Shown here: positions 48,454 to 55,918 of the stretch, one piece after another | Layout of the letters: each line of letters opens with the position of its first letter | Position numbering within the stretch: the first letter of the stretch is position 1 | The notes under the pieces: model-generated | What the model saw: only the letters and a program-made list of their open reading frames with translations | Told to the model about the DNA's origin: nothing | The model's database searches: none | Made by a program: the position numbers and the translations under genes | Assembly (NCBI RefSeq): GCF_011752565.1 | Contig: NZ_VWXK01000038.1 | Coordinates: 1-55,918, forward strand | Length of the DNA stretch: 55,918 nt | Origin: Pantoea sp. Ap-967 | GTDB lineage: Bacteria > Pseudomonadota > Gammaproteobacteria > Pseudomonadales > Pseudomonadaceae | Direction: 5' to 3'

Positions 48454-50370
48454 TTGTATCAGCGTATTGTTTTTCCAGTATCGGTAGTCGCCTTTTCCAT
48501 CGCAAGCGCCCATGCAGCAGACACCTATGAGTTGAATACGCCACGACTGACCGGCATGGACAACTTTCGTGACATTGCGGGCACAACTGAAGCCTATGCA
48601 ACGGCTAATGACGGTGTCATGAGAGCAGGCGTTTTCTATCGCTCTAATGTGTTAACTCCCACGGCTGATGATCTAATCGTTCTGAATTCTCTGGGAATAA
48701 GCTCCGTTTTTGACTTGCGTTCTGATTGGGAGGTCAGTGCTACACCTGACGCCCTGCCAAGTGGAGCCCAGTACTTTCAGATTGATATCCTGGGTGGAGC
48801 GCTCGGGCTGCCCAACGGATACGACATCACCACAGCTCAGGAAGCGGGCGAGCTGATGGAAGCCACCAACAGGGCCTTTGTAAGCGACGCCAGTACTCGG
48901 GAGCAGTTTAAGCTCCTTTTTGAAGAGTTGGCGTTGACCGATGGCGCCGCATTGTTTCATTGCTCCTCGGGGAAGGACCGCACCGGATGGGCTACCGCCG
49001 TCTTGCTCAGCATCGCGGGTGTGAGCTCCGAAACCATCTTAGAAAACTATATGGCAACGAACGCTTACACATCTGATCGTGTGACAGCACTGCTTGCTTC
49101 CTTGCCGGCAGACCAGGCCGCGATGTGGCAGGCGTTGATGGTTCAGCGGCCAGAGTACCTGCAGGCGGGCCTCAACGAAGCAGCCGCACTGTATGGCAGC
49201 ATGGAGGGTTATCTGGAGAGCGGGCTTGGTCTTTCAAAGGAAACCATTTATGTCCTGCGAGGGAAAATGGTTTATTTCAGCAGTTTGCCAGGCCAGGCTG
49301 AGTTGTTGGGGAACGCTGCTGCCGGAGCGAAGCTCCTTCAAGAACTCCAGAACTCAAGTCTGTCCGGCGCCTTCACGGCATACAACTATTATCTGCAATC
49401 CTCCATTGAACAGGGAAATCTCAATCGGGTGGAGTCGAAGATAGGAGGGCAAGTCCTTGCCGATACCGCGTCCTACCTGCTTAGGCAGGGCAGTTTGATC
49501 CAAGATTCTGCACAGCCGCTCACCACTGGCATTGGCTTGAGGACAGGGCAGAGACGCATCTGGTCTACTGGTATCGCCGATCAGACTCGCACTGGCAGCT
49601 CGAATCATACAGCGGGTAGCGATACCAACAGCCAAGGCATGATGGTCGGCCTGACCCAGAACTTCAATGACATGCTTTCTGGGTATGCAAGCTTTGGCTA
49701 TGTCCATGGAGGTGTCAATGCTGCAGACGGTCATTCCTCCAACAACACTACCTTCCTGTCGGTCGGCACGCGTTTCGCACCTGATGGGCTGGAAAAAGGG
49801 CTCTTTATGTCGGTACACGGATTGGCTGGTTATGTCGACTACGACAGTAGCCGTGACCTGACCATGGGCTTGGGCACAGCGAAGGGGGAAACGCATGGTA
49901 GCCTGACTGGAGCCGGTTTGGATCTGGGCTACCGTGCCCAAACTAAAAACGTCACCGTCGAGCCGAGCTTGGGCGTTCGCTACAGCCAGCTGGAACTTGC
50001 CAAATTCAACGAAAGCGGAAGCGAACTTGCTCTAGATGTAGACGAGACCCAGGGCTCCAATACGGCGGCTTTGGCCAACCTAAACATTTCACTGGCTCCT
50101 ATAGAGCTGTCAGGTGGTTGGCGTGTCTCACCCGGTGGGCGCGTGCGATACACTCGCGACCTTGATGGACACGACGTCAACAGTAGTGGAAGTGTTGAAG
50201 GGTTGACGGTCAGGCAGCGAGCCGCTTTCAACAGCAAGGATCAATTTTCAGCCGCTCTTAATGTGTCTGCAAACCTGAAGCAGCTCACCTTCGCGGCAGA
50301 GGTGACGGCGGTCAAAGCGGGGAGGACCGATGGCTTGGCAGGAAGTCTGAAGGTCGGTTACGACTTCTGA
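48454..50370 (+). CDS. Autotransporter carrying a tyrosine-phosphatase-like passenger
   Basis: 638 aa. A signal peptide (YQRIVFPVSVVAFSIASAHA, cleaved before AD) leads into a dual-specificity/tyrosine phosphatase domain (residues about 25-275). It has the NFRDIAGT motif, FDLRSDWE and the catalytic loop FHCSSGKDRTGW (Cys near 170, Asp-Arg after). From about residue 385 a C-terminal autotransporter barrel follows (GMMVGLTQNFNDMLSGYASF, ending VGYDF with terminal Phe). The start is TTG 48454 with AGGAGG 8 nt upstream. The phosphatase would be displayed on or released from the cell surface, acting on lipids, phosphoinositides or proteins outside the cell. Similar fusions exist in Pseudomonas genomes but their substrates are not known to me. 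Confidence 0.87.
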   Translation: MYQRIVFPVSVVAFSIASAHAADTYELNTPRLTGMDNFRDIAGTTEAYATANDGVMRAGVFYRSNVLTPTADDLIVLNSLGISSVFDLRSDWEVSATPDALPSGAQYFQIDILGGALGLPNGYDITTAQEAGELMEATNRAFVSDASTREQFKLLFEELALTDGAALFHCSSGKDRTGWATAVLLSIAGVSSETILENYMATNAYTSDRVTALLASLPADQAAMWQALMVQRPEYLQAGLNEAAALYGSMEGYLESGLGLSKETIYVLRGKMVYFSSLPGQAELLGNAAAGAKLLQELQNSSLSGAFTAYNYYLQSSIEQGNLNRVESKIGGQVLADTASYLLRQGSLIQDSAQPLTTGIGLRTGQRRIWSTGIADQTRTGSSNHTAGSDTNSQGMMVGLTQNFNDMLSGYASFGYVHGGVNAADGHSSNNTTFLSVGTRFAPDGLEKGLFMSVHGLAGYVDYDSSRDLTMGLGTAKGETHGSLTGAGLDLGYRAQTKNVTVEPSLGVRYSQLELAKFNESGSELALDVDETQGSNTAALANLNISLAPIELSGGWRVSPGGRVRYTRDLDGHDVNSSGSVEGLTVRQRAAFNSKDQFSAALNVSANLKQLTFAAEVTAVKAGRTDGLAGSLKVGYDF

Positions 50371-50410
50371 GGGATCAGGGGTATTCGCGCGTGTTCACAA
50401 CTTCACGGCT

Positions 50411-51409
50411 TCAGTGGCTAAAGTTGAAGCGCTTTTGCAACTCCGCAGGCGTAACGCCATAGGCCTGCCTAAAGTATTGGCAGAATCGTCCGGAACTGCC
50501 AAATCCCAACATCAACGCCACATCATTGACGCTGGAGACAGTGCCAGAGCTTAATAGCTGGTGCGCGTGCTCCAGCCTCACTTTTCGTTGGTAGGCAATA
50601 ATGGTTAACCCTTCAAATTGTTTGAAGCCCATCTGAAGTGATCTCAGGCTGACATTTGATAGTCTGGCCAGCTCCTCGCCTGTTATACATTTTCTGAAAT
50701 TTTCCCGTATATACTCGGTGGCAATTTTTACGTGCCGGGGAGAAGGCGCTTTTGTCGGCCTGTTCAGCGCTGCGCAGTAATTATTGGGCCATGACAGAAG
50801 AATTGAATCTACCAGCATTTCTTTCACTCGAGCAGGGGTGAATGCGTTTGAGTTAATGAGGTCGGCCAGTTCCAGCCCTGTGGCAAATGTGATCATTGAC
50901 TTTATTGCAGTCAATTTAAGTTTGTCTAGGTTTACAATCTGCTCGAAATGGATTGTGTCCATGGCAGGCTTCTCGAGCAAGATGGATAATCGCTCTGAAA
51001 TGACACGCTCGCTTATAGAGCAACCTAAATGACGGTGGTTGTGGTGATACTGGACTGCAGTGATATCTGACTTGCGGGTTGAAATGGCCAGCCCTGGCGT
51101 TCCAGTGATATTGTTCATGAGTATCACGCCGCGATCAGGGAAAAGAAATGTGAATTCGTCGCTGCTGAGGTTTGATTTACCTTGCCAATCTCGATATTCG
51201 ACATGACGAAAGCTGAATCCTCCCATACGACCGTATACCCCGGACAGGAACTCAGACTCAACGTGTACATGTCTTCTATCATCTGCCGTTAGCGATCTTC
51301 GTAAGACCTCAGAGCTAAATTGCTTCTCACCCAACGTAGCTGAGTTGAAAACGAGTCTCTCAAGTTGAAATTTTTCAGTCACTGTTCTAACCGTTCCATC
51401 ACATACCAT
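50411..51409 (-). CDS. AraC-family regulator
   Basis: 332 aa. The C-terminal AraC domain (residues about 230-330) has ITGEELARLSNVSLRSLQMG and VNDVALMLGFGSSGRFCQYF, the two helix-turn-helices, and a GVTPAELQKRF tail. The N-terminal half is an unassigned effector domain in the AraC/XylS style. It converges with the phosphatase-autotransporter gene and reads away from the GMC dehydrogenase. It could regulate the aldolase, porin or nitrilase genes; no operator was identified. Confidence 0.85.
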   Translation of the reverse strand: MVCDGTVRTVTEKFQLERLVFNSATLGEKQFSSEVLRRSLTADDRRHVHVESEFLSGVYGRMGGFSFRHVEYRDWQGKSNLSSDEFTFLFPDRGVILMNNITGTPGLAISTRKSDITAVQYHHNHRHLGCSISERVISERLSILLEKPAMDTIHFEQIVNLDKLKLTAIKSMITFATGLELADLINSNAFTPARVKEMLVDSILLSWPNNYCAALNRPTKAPSPRHVKIATEYIRENFRKCITGEELARLSNVSLRSLQMGFKQFEGLTIIAYQRKVRLEHAHQLLSSGTVSSVNDVALMLGFGSSGRFCQYFRQAYGVTPAELQKRFNFSH

Positions 51410-51771
51410 ATCGGCCTAAGCGGTAGTACGTTCGTCAGTCGCCCAACCCTGCAATGTTAAGTGATGAACATGACAGCGATAGGATTGGGAAAGGCTCATG
51501 TGAGTTCAAAATGCTGCACTAAGGGGAGCAAGTGGGGCCGCTGAAGGGCAGTGTAGTCGCTGCGACAATTGTGCGGTTGACAATCTTGGGAAAACGATTT
51601 GTTACCTAATCGATAGCCTGCTACCATTTGTGCTCCGTGAGATACGATGACTGTCATGTATATGACATCGAGTGGTTTGCCGTACGCCCCCGTCGTCGCA
51701 GAAGAGCAGGCCTCAAGCCCGCCGTCGCCAGCATTTCACGGGTCTGAGTGATTAGTCATAGGTAGACCTGC
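51410..51771. other. Intergenic region before the GMC dehydrogenase
   Basis: No gene is supported. It marks the step from the moderate-GC island to the GC-rich dehydrogenase operon. No clear promoter was recognised. Confidence 0.4.
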
Positions 51772-52491
51772 ATGTTGTTAACCAAACACACCTCGCGAAG
51801 GAAGTTCCTGCTTTCGTCGCTGATCGCCTTGCCCGCGATGGGTATCACCGTCAACGGCCTGAGTGCCGCAATGGCGGCGGAAATAGCGGCGCCGAGCCTC
51901 GACAGCTACACCCCGTGCTTTTTCACCCCGGCCGAATGGACTTTCATCCTCGCCGCCTGCGATCGCCTGATCCCCGCCGATGGCCGTGGCCCCGGCGCGC
52001 TGGAAACCAACGTGCCGATCTTCATCGACCAGCAACTGGCCGGTGACCTGGGCAGCGAGATCTACCTGGAAGGCCCGTTCGACCTGAATGCCCCGGCCAC
52101 CCTGGGCTACCAACTGCCGTACACCCCGCAGCAGGTTTACCGCAAAGGCATCGCCGCGCTGGAAAGCTGGTGCCAGGCCACCTATGGCCAGCATTTCGCA
52201 TTGCTGGAACTGGGCCTGCGCGAAGAGGCGTTGAAAAAACTGCAAGCCGGCCAGGTCGACTTCGCCGCCCATGGCGAACGTGTGCTCAAGGCCAAGCTGT
52301 TCTTCGGCGAACTGCTCAACCACAGCCGCCAGGGCTGGCTGGCCGACCCGATCTACGGCGGCAACAAGGGCATGAAGGCGTGGATCGCCATCGGCTTCCC
52401 CGGTGCCCGGGCCAGCTACCTGGAATGGGTCGCCCAGCACAATGTCCCGTACCCCCTGGGCCCCGTCAGCCTGACTGGCCAACGCGGTTGA
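51772..52491 (+). CDS. Gluconate 2-dehydrogenase subunit 3 (Tat signal)
   Basis: 239 aa. The twin-arginine signal is SRRKFLLSSLIALPAMG near residue 8. The small-subunit domain of membrane gluconate/sorbitol dehydrogenases follows (FTPAEWTFILAACDRLIPAD, GWLADPIYGGNKGMKAWIAI). It carries the FAD subunit, which lacks its own signal, through the Tat pathway. It is first of a three-gene operon, 36 bp before the GMC gene. Confidence 0.9.
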   Translation: MLLTKHTSRRKFLLSSLIALPAMGITVNGLSAAMAAEIAAPSLDSYTPCFFTPAEWTFILAACDRLIPADGRGPGALETNVPIFIDQQLAGDLGSEIYLEGPFDLNAPATLGYQLPYTPQQVYRKGIAALESWCQATYGQHFALLELGLREEALKKLQAGQVDFAAHGERVLKAKLFFGELLNHSRQGWLADPIYGGNKGMKAWIAIGFPGARASYLEWVAQHNVPYPLGPVSLTGQRG

Positions 52492-52527
52492 TCCCTTCGC
52501 TACGCGATACAGCATTCAAGGTTTTTT

Positions 52528-54297
52528 ATGCCACACATTACCAATGACGAAGTCGACGTCGCCGTTGTCGGCCTGGGCTGGGCCGGCTCGCTGATGAGCA
52601 TCGAGCTTGCCCAGGCAGGCTTGAAAGTACGCGCCTTCGAGCGCGGTGAAGACCGCACCAACGCCGACTTCGCCTACCCCAAACCGGCTGACCAGTATGC
52701 CTACGGCGTACGCAACAAGATCATGGTCACGCCCAAGGACGGCGCCCTCACCGTGCGCCATAACCTCAATGGCACCGCCTTGCCGACCCGCCAGTGGGGC
52801 GCTTTCGTGCCCGGCACCGGCGTCGGCGGTTCGGGCCTGCACTGGACCGGCGTACTGATCCGACCGACGCCGACCGACATCAAGCTCAAGACCTACGCCG
52901 ACCAGGCCTATGCCCCGGGCATTTTGCAGAGCGACATGACCATCGGCGACTTCCCGTTCACCTGGGACGAGATCGAGCCGTACCTCGACAAGTTCGACAA
53001 GATCTGCGGCCTGTCGGGCAATACCGGCAACCTCAACGGGCAGATCCTGGTGGGCGGTGACCCATTCGAAGGCCCGCGCTCCAACCCGTACCCGCTGCCG
53101 GCGCTGGAAGATACGCTGAACAACAAGATGTTCGCCGACGCCGCGCGCAAGCTCGGTTACCACCCGTTCCCCAACCCGTCGGCCAACGTCTCGCGGGCCT
53201 GGAAAAACCCGTACGGCAACCAGATCGCGCCGTGCAACTACTGCGGCTACTGCAGCAAGTACCCGTGCCTGAACTTCTCCAAGGCCTCGCCGCAGACGGC
53301 GGTGCTCGATGCGCTCAAGCGCATGGACAACTTCGATTACCGGGTCAACGCCAACGTGCTGCGCGTGGAGCTGCACGCCGACGGCAAGACCGCCAAGGGC
53401 ATCACCTACGTCGACGGGCAGGGCAATGAAGTGTTCCAGCCGGCCAAGATCGTCGTGCTGGCGGCGTTCCAATTCGTCAACGTGCGCCTGATGCTGCTCT
53501 CTGGCATCGGCAAACCGTACAACCCGATCACCCGCGAGGGCACCATCGGCCGCAACTACGCGTTCCTCAGCAACGGCGGCGCCACGCTGTTCTTCAAGGA
53601 CAAGCACTTCAACCCGTTCGCCACCGCCGGCGCCACCGGGCAGATGTTCAACGATGTGTCTCCCGGCAACTACGATGGCCCGTCGCTGGGTTTCATCGGC
53701 GGCGCCAAGATCCACAGCTCGCAAGCCACCGGCACACCGATCGGCACTGCGCTGCCGTCCGGCACGCCGGAATGGGGCCAGGGCTGGAAAGAGGGCATGC
53801 AGGACTGGTACGGCCATTCGATGAAGATCAGCATTTCCACCGGCTGCATGTCGTACCGCGACCATTATGTCGACCTCGACCCGACCTACAAGGACCCATG
53901 GGGCCAGCCGCTGCTGCGCATCACCTTCGACTGGAAGGAGAACGAGCTCAAGCTGCAGCAACACCTGCGCAAGATCGTGCTGAACATCACCCAGGAGCTC
54001 AACCCGGACAGCTACAGCGAAAGCTTCCTGGGCATGGACTCGCACTGGGACATCACCAAGTACGTGTCCACCCACAACGTCGGTGGCGCGATCATGGGTG
54101 ATTCGCCGCAAACCAGCGCGCTCAACCGTTACCTGCAGAGCTGGGACGTACACAACGTGTTCGTGCCGGGCGGCAACGCCTTCCCGCAGAACTTCCAGGC
54201 CAACCCGACCTCGATGATTGGCGCCCTGACCCTGTTCGCGGCCCAGGCCATCAAGGATCAGTACCTGAAAAACCCTGGCCCGCTGGTGCAGGCGTGA
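52528..54297 (+). CDS. GMC oxidoreductase, gluconate 2-dehydrogenase-like FAD subunit
   Basis: 589 aa. The N-terminal FAD motif is VAVVGLGWAGSLMSIELAQA, followed by GTGVGGSGLHWTGV, a CNYCGYCSKYPCLNFSKASP cysteine-rich segment (a possible [3Fe-4S]-binding loop as in related sorbitol/fructose/glucose dehydrogenases), and the GMC C-terminal VFVPGGNAFPQNFQANPTSM with the active-site His/Asn region before it (HNVGGAIMGDSP). It oxidises a sugar or sugar acid in the periplasm and passes electrons to the cytochrome subunit. The similar operon in Pseudomonas putida is annotated as gluconate 2-dehydrogenase; the substrate is uncertain. Confidence 0.9.
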   Translation: MPHITNDEVDVAVVGLGWAGSLMSIELAQAGLKVRAFERGEDRTNADFAYPKPADQYAYGVRNKIMVTPKDGALTVRHNLNGTALPTRQWGAFVPGTGVGGSGLHWTGVLIRPTPTDIKLKTYADQAYAPGILQSDMTIGDFPFTWDEIEPYLDKFDKICGLSGNTGNLNGQILVGGDPFEGPRSNPYPLPALEDTLNNKMFADAARKLGYHPFPNPSANVSRAWKNPYGNQIAPCNYCGYCSKYPCLNFSKASPQTAVLDALKRMDNFDYRVNANVLRVELHADGKTAKGITYVDGQGNEVFQPAKIVVLAAFQFVNVRLMLLSGIGKPYNPITREGTIGRNYAFLSNGGATLFFKDKHFNPFATAGATGQMFNDVSPGNYDGPSLGFIGGAKIHSSQATGTPIGTALPSGTPEWGQGWKEGMQDWYGHSMKISISTGCMSYRDHYVDLDPTYKDPWGQPLLRITFDWKENELKLQQHLRKIVLNITQELNPDSYSESFLGMDSHWDITKYVSTHNVGGAIMGDSPQTSALNRYLQSWDVHNVFVPGGNAFPQNFQANPTSMIGALTLFAAQAIKDQYLKNPGPLVQA

Positions 54298-54308
54298 GGA
54301 GCGAGAAC

Positions 54309-55631
54309 ATGAAAAACACATCCCGCTCCCTGCTCTCGGTGGTGCTGGGCATCGCCGTGCTGGCCGCTGTGCTGGCGTGGATCGTCGCAGGCTTGCTCAA
54401 TCGCTCGGGCGATGCGTCTGCGCAGCTGGCCCAGACGGTGACCCCGGCGTTGATCGAGAAAGGCGCCTACCTGGCCCGCGCCGGTGACTGCGTGGCCTGC
54501 CACACCAGCCACGACGGCGGCAAGCCGTTCGCGGGCGGGCTGGGCATCGCCTCGCCGATCGGTACTATCTACTCGACCAACATCACCCCGGACAAGCAGA
54601 CCGGTATCGGCAACTGGACCTACGGCGAGTTCGAGCGCGCGGTGCGCCGCGGCATCGGCCACGACGGTAGCGCGCTGTACCCGGCGATGCCGTTCCCGTC
54701 CTATGCCAAGGTCAGCGATGAAGACACCCAGGCGTTGTATGCCTACTTCATGCAGGGCGTTGCGCCGGTCGAGCAGCCGAACAAGGCCAACGACATCCCT
54801 TGGCCGCTGTCGATCCGCATGCCGCTGGCCTACTGGCGCGCGTTGTTCTCGCCGGCCCCGCAGGCGAGCGTGACCAGCGCCGGTGGTAGCCGCATCGACC
54901 GCGGCGCCTACCTGGTGCAAGGCCTTGGCCACTGCGGTTCGTGCCACACGCCTCGGGCCCTGACGATGCAGGAAAAAGGCCTGGACGAGTCGGCCAGCGG
55001 CTACCTTACCGGTGCCGAACTGAACGGCTGGAACGTGCCGGCCCTGCGCGGGATGCCGCACTGGAGCGAGCAAGAGCTGGTCGAATACCTGGGCAGTGGC
55101 CGCAACGCCAAGGCCTCGGTGGCTGGCGAGATGACCGATGTGATCGCCAACAGCACCTCGCACATGAGCGATGCCGACCTGCAGGCCATGGCCGCGTACC
55201 TCAAGTCGCTGGCACCGGCCAAAGGCCCAGGCTACCAGCAGCAGGCCGAACGCAGCGCGGCGACCACCGCCAAGCTGACGGCGGCCAAGGGCCTGACCCT
55301 GGGCGAGCGGCTGTACATCGACAACTGCGGTGCCTGCCACTTCGTTTCCGGGCAGGGTGCAGAGCGCGTGTTCCCGCGCCTGGACGGCGCCTCGGTGGTC
55401 AACGCGGCCAATGCCGATGCACTGCTGCACGTGATCCTCGCAGGGGCGGCGACGCCGTCGACCGAGCGCGCGCCTTCGGTGCTGCCGATGCCGGGCTTTG
55501 CCGAGCGCATGGATGACGCCGAAGTGGCCGAGTTGGCAACCTTCCTGCGCCAAGGCTGGTCGAATGTGGCCTCGGCAGTAACGGCGGAGCAGGTGCGCAA
55601 AATTCGTTCAACCCTTGAGGCGAAGCACTGA
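54309..55631 (+). CDS. Triheme cytochrome c subunit of the GMC dehydrogenase
   Basis: 440 aa. An N-terminal membrane anchor/signal (SLLSVVLGIAVLAAVLAWIV) is followed by three c-type heme sites: CVACH near residue 60, CGSCH near 208 and CGACH near 339, each with a later Met ligand region (for example YPAMPFPSYA). This is the cytochrome c subunit of the gluconate-dehydrogenase triad, tethered to the inner membrane, delivering electrons to ubiquinone or an oxidase. ATG 54309 has GAGGAG 7 nt upstream; a GTG at 54294 overlaps the GMC stop but is less likely. Confidence 0.92.
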   Translation: MKNTSRSLLSVVLGIAVLAAVLAWIVAGLLNRSGDASAQLAQTVTPALIEKGAYLARAGDCVACHTSHDGGKPFAGGLGIASPIGTIYSTNITPDKQTGIGNWTYGEFERAVRRGIGHDGSALYPAMPFPSYAKVSDEDTQALYAYFMQGVAPVEQPNKANDIPWPLSIRMPLAYWRALFSPAPQASVTSAGGSRIDRGAYLVQGLGHCGSCHTPRALTMQEKGLDESASGYLTGAELNGWNVPALRGMPHWSEQELVEYLGSGRNAKASVAGEMTDVIANSTSHMSDADLQAMAAYLKSLAPAKGPGYQQQAERSAATTAKLTAAKGLTLGERLYIDNCGACHFVSGQGAERVFPRLDGASVVNAANADALLHVILAGAATPSTERAPSVLPMPGFAERMDDAEVAELATFLRQGWSNVASAVTAEQVRKIRSTLEAKH

Positions 55632-55818
55632 TTCCGTCCGCATGCCCCCCGCCAAGTTCGGCAGCACATTGCGCTGGATGATCGAGGGTTGCTGATCGCA
55701 GTGAAGGTTGCCAACTTTTGGCATTTGCCATTGTTGAAGTTTAAGTCCAGAATCAAGGCTATCCCTGTTTCAGGGATGACTGAAAACCCTTAGATTTCAA
55801 CGGCTCGCAGGCCCGATG

Positions 55819-55839
55819 CGAGTCTCGTTTCCCGCTCCA
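55819..55839 (+). other. tRNA-Gly 3'-end fragment, likely att site
   Basis: CGAGTCTCGTTTCCCGCTCCA is identical to the 3' end (T-arm and acceptor strand with CCA) of the Pseudomonas tRNA-Gly(GCC) gene. It includes the 18-bp GTCTCGTTTCCCGCTCCA that ICEclc- and PAGI-2-type elements use for integration. The rest of the tRNA is missing, so it is an attachment-site copy rather than a working gene. Confidence 0.8.
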
Positions 55840-55847
55840 AATATAGG

Positions 55848-55875
55848 CTTACAGAATTTTACGGAAGTCTGTAAG
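55848..55875. repeat. Inverted repeat CTTACAGA/TCTGTAAG
   Basis: Perfect 8-bp arms with a 12-nt spacer lie between the att fragment and the right terminal repeat. The role is unknown; it may be a recombinase arm site or part of the mobile-element boundary. Confidence 0.5.
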
Positions 55876-55883
55876 TTGTCGAA

Positions 55884-55917
55884 AAAGGGCCTTCGCAGGC
55901 TGTGTGAAAACACACTG
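55884..55917. repeat. Right terminal inverted repeat (34 bp)
   Basis: Reverse-complement match of 2-35 with two mismatches. In plus orientation it begins AAAGGGCCTTCGCAGGCTGT and ends in a GTGTG-AAAA-CACAC dyad. Confidence 0.75.
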
Positions 55918-55918
55918 A

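Larger units (their letters stand above)
55632..55883. other. Right-end non-coding region
   Basis: No gene is supported. It contains a short hairpin (ATCCCTG/CAGGGAT at 55761-55777), the tRNA-Gly 3' tail and an inverted repeat at 55848-55875. It leads into the right terminal repeat. Confidence 0.5.

Noticed and set aside
52516..54321. 601-residue minus-strand open frame antisense to the GMC gene, and 431 residues antisense to the cytochrome gene
   Set aside because: Arg/Val/Gly-rich composition typical of shadow frames in GC-rich DNA; the plus-strand genes have clear motifs and ribosome sites.
55740..55840. Complete tRNA-Gly gene
   Set aside because: Only the last 21 bases match; no D-arm, anticodon arm or 5' acceptor strand is present.
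2..55917. Whole window as one active 55.9-kb transposon
   Set aside because: No transposase or resolvase is encoded inside, and the tRNA-Gly att remnant points to another mobility mechanism, so the repeats alone do not support the claim.

Overview
The window looks like accessory DNA of a Pseudomonas (putida/fluorescens-like). The evidence is GC-rich coding, three OprD-family porins, a kyn-ant-cat tryptophan route with Pseudomonas-type regulators, a three-subunit GMC/cytochrome c periplasmic dehydrogenase, and at the right end the 3' tail of a tRNA-Gly gene of the kind used as an attachment site by ICEclc/PAGI-2-type islands. A 34-bp sequence (32/34 identical) occurs in inverted orientation at the two extreme ends. 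No integrase, conjugation genes, rRNA, complete tRNA or CRISPR array was seen.

Layout. (1) 1-1620: debris, namely a 3'-open hypothetical gene, a stop-riddled chemotaxis-receptor pseudogene and a transposase C-terminal stub. (2) 1620-10707: a GC-rich Rieske oxygenase/reductase pair, two LysR regulators, an MFS transporter, a cupin, an FAD amine-oxidase-like enzyme and an OprD porin. It looks like an uptake and oxidative N-demethylation system for a small N-methylated compound. TGCAT-N11-ATGCA dyads (LysR boxes) precede the MFS operon and the porin, and a related dyad lies between the Rieske genes. (3) 11049-29128: the most unusual part. It holds an EutH-type transporter, a DUF1937 protein, periplasmic gamma-glutamyltransferase, a DeoR regulator, an APC permease, an FGGY (glycerol-kinase-like) kinase and two FAD oxidoreductases resembling a split glycerol-3-phosphate dehydrogenase. 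Divergent to these is a five-gene operon for pyruvate kinase, enolase, triosephosphate isomerase, non-phosphorylating GAPDH (GapN) and phosphoglycerate mutase. Together they make a self-contained route from a phosphorylated C3 polyol through DHAP to pyruvate that skips phosphoglycerate kinase. Three of its promoters share an ATGCCA-N10/11-GGT(G)TGGTTTT element that includes a sigma54-like -24 box. (4) 29193-42875: tryptophan catabolism, with kynR/kynB/kynU/permease/kynA, then antR, antABC, catBCA and an OprD porin. Tryptophan is taken to anthranilate, catechol and muconolactone; catD is absent. A Fur-box-like sequence lies between antR and antA. (5) 43376-51409: an HpaI-type aldolase plus MFS transporter behind a sigma54-type promoter, another OprD porin, a nitrilase-superfamily amidase, a tyrosine phosphatase fused to an autotransporter barrel, and an AraC regulator. 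(6) 51772-55631: a GC-rich gluconate-2-dehydrogenase-like triad. It is followed by the tRNA-Gly att remnant and the right terminal repeat.

Functions come from recognising family motifs in the translations; no database search was run. Substrates of regions 2, 3 and 5 are inferred, not known.
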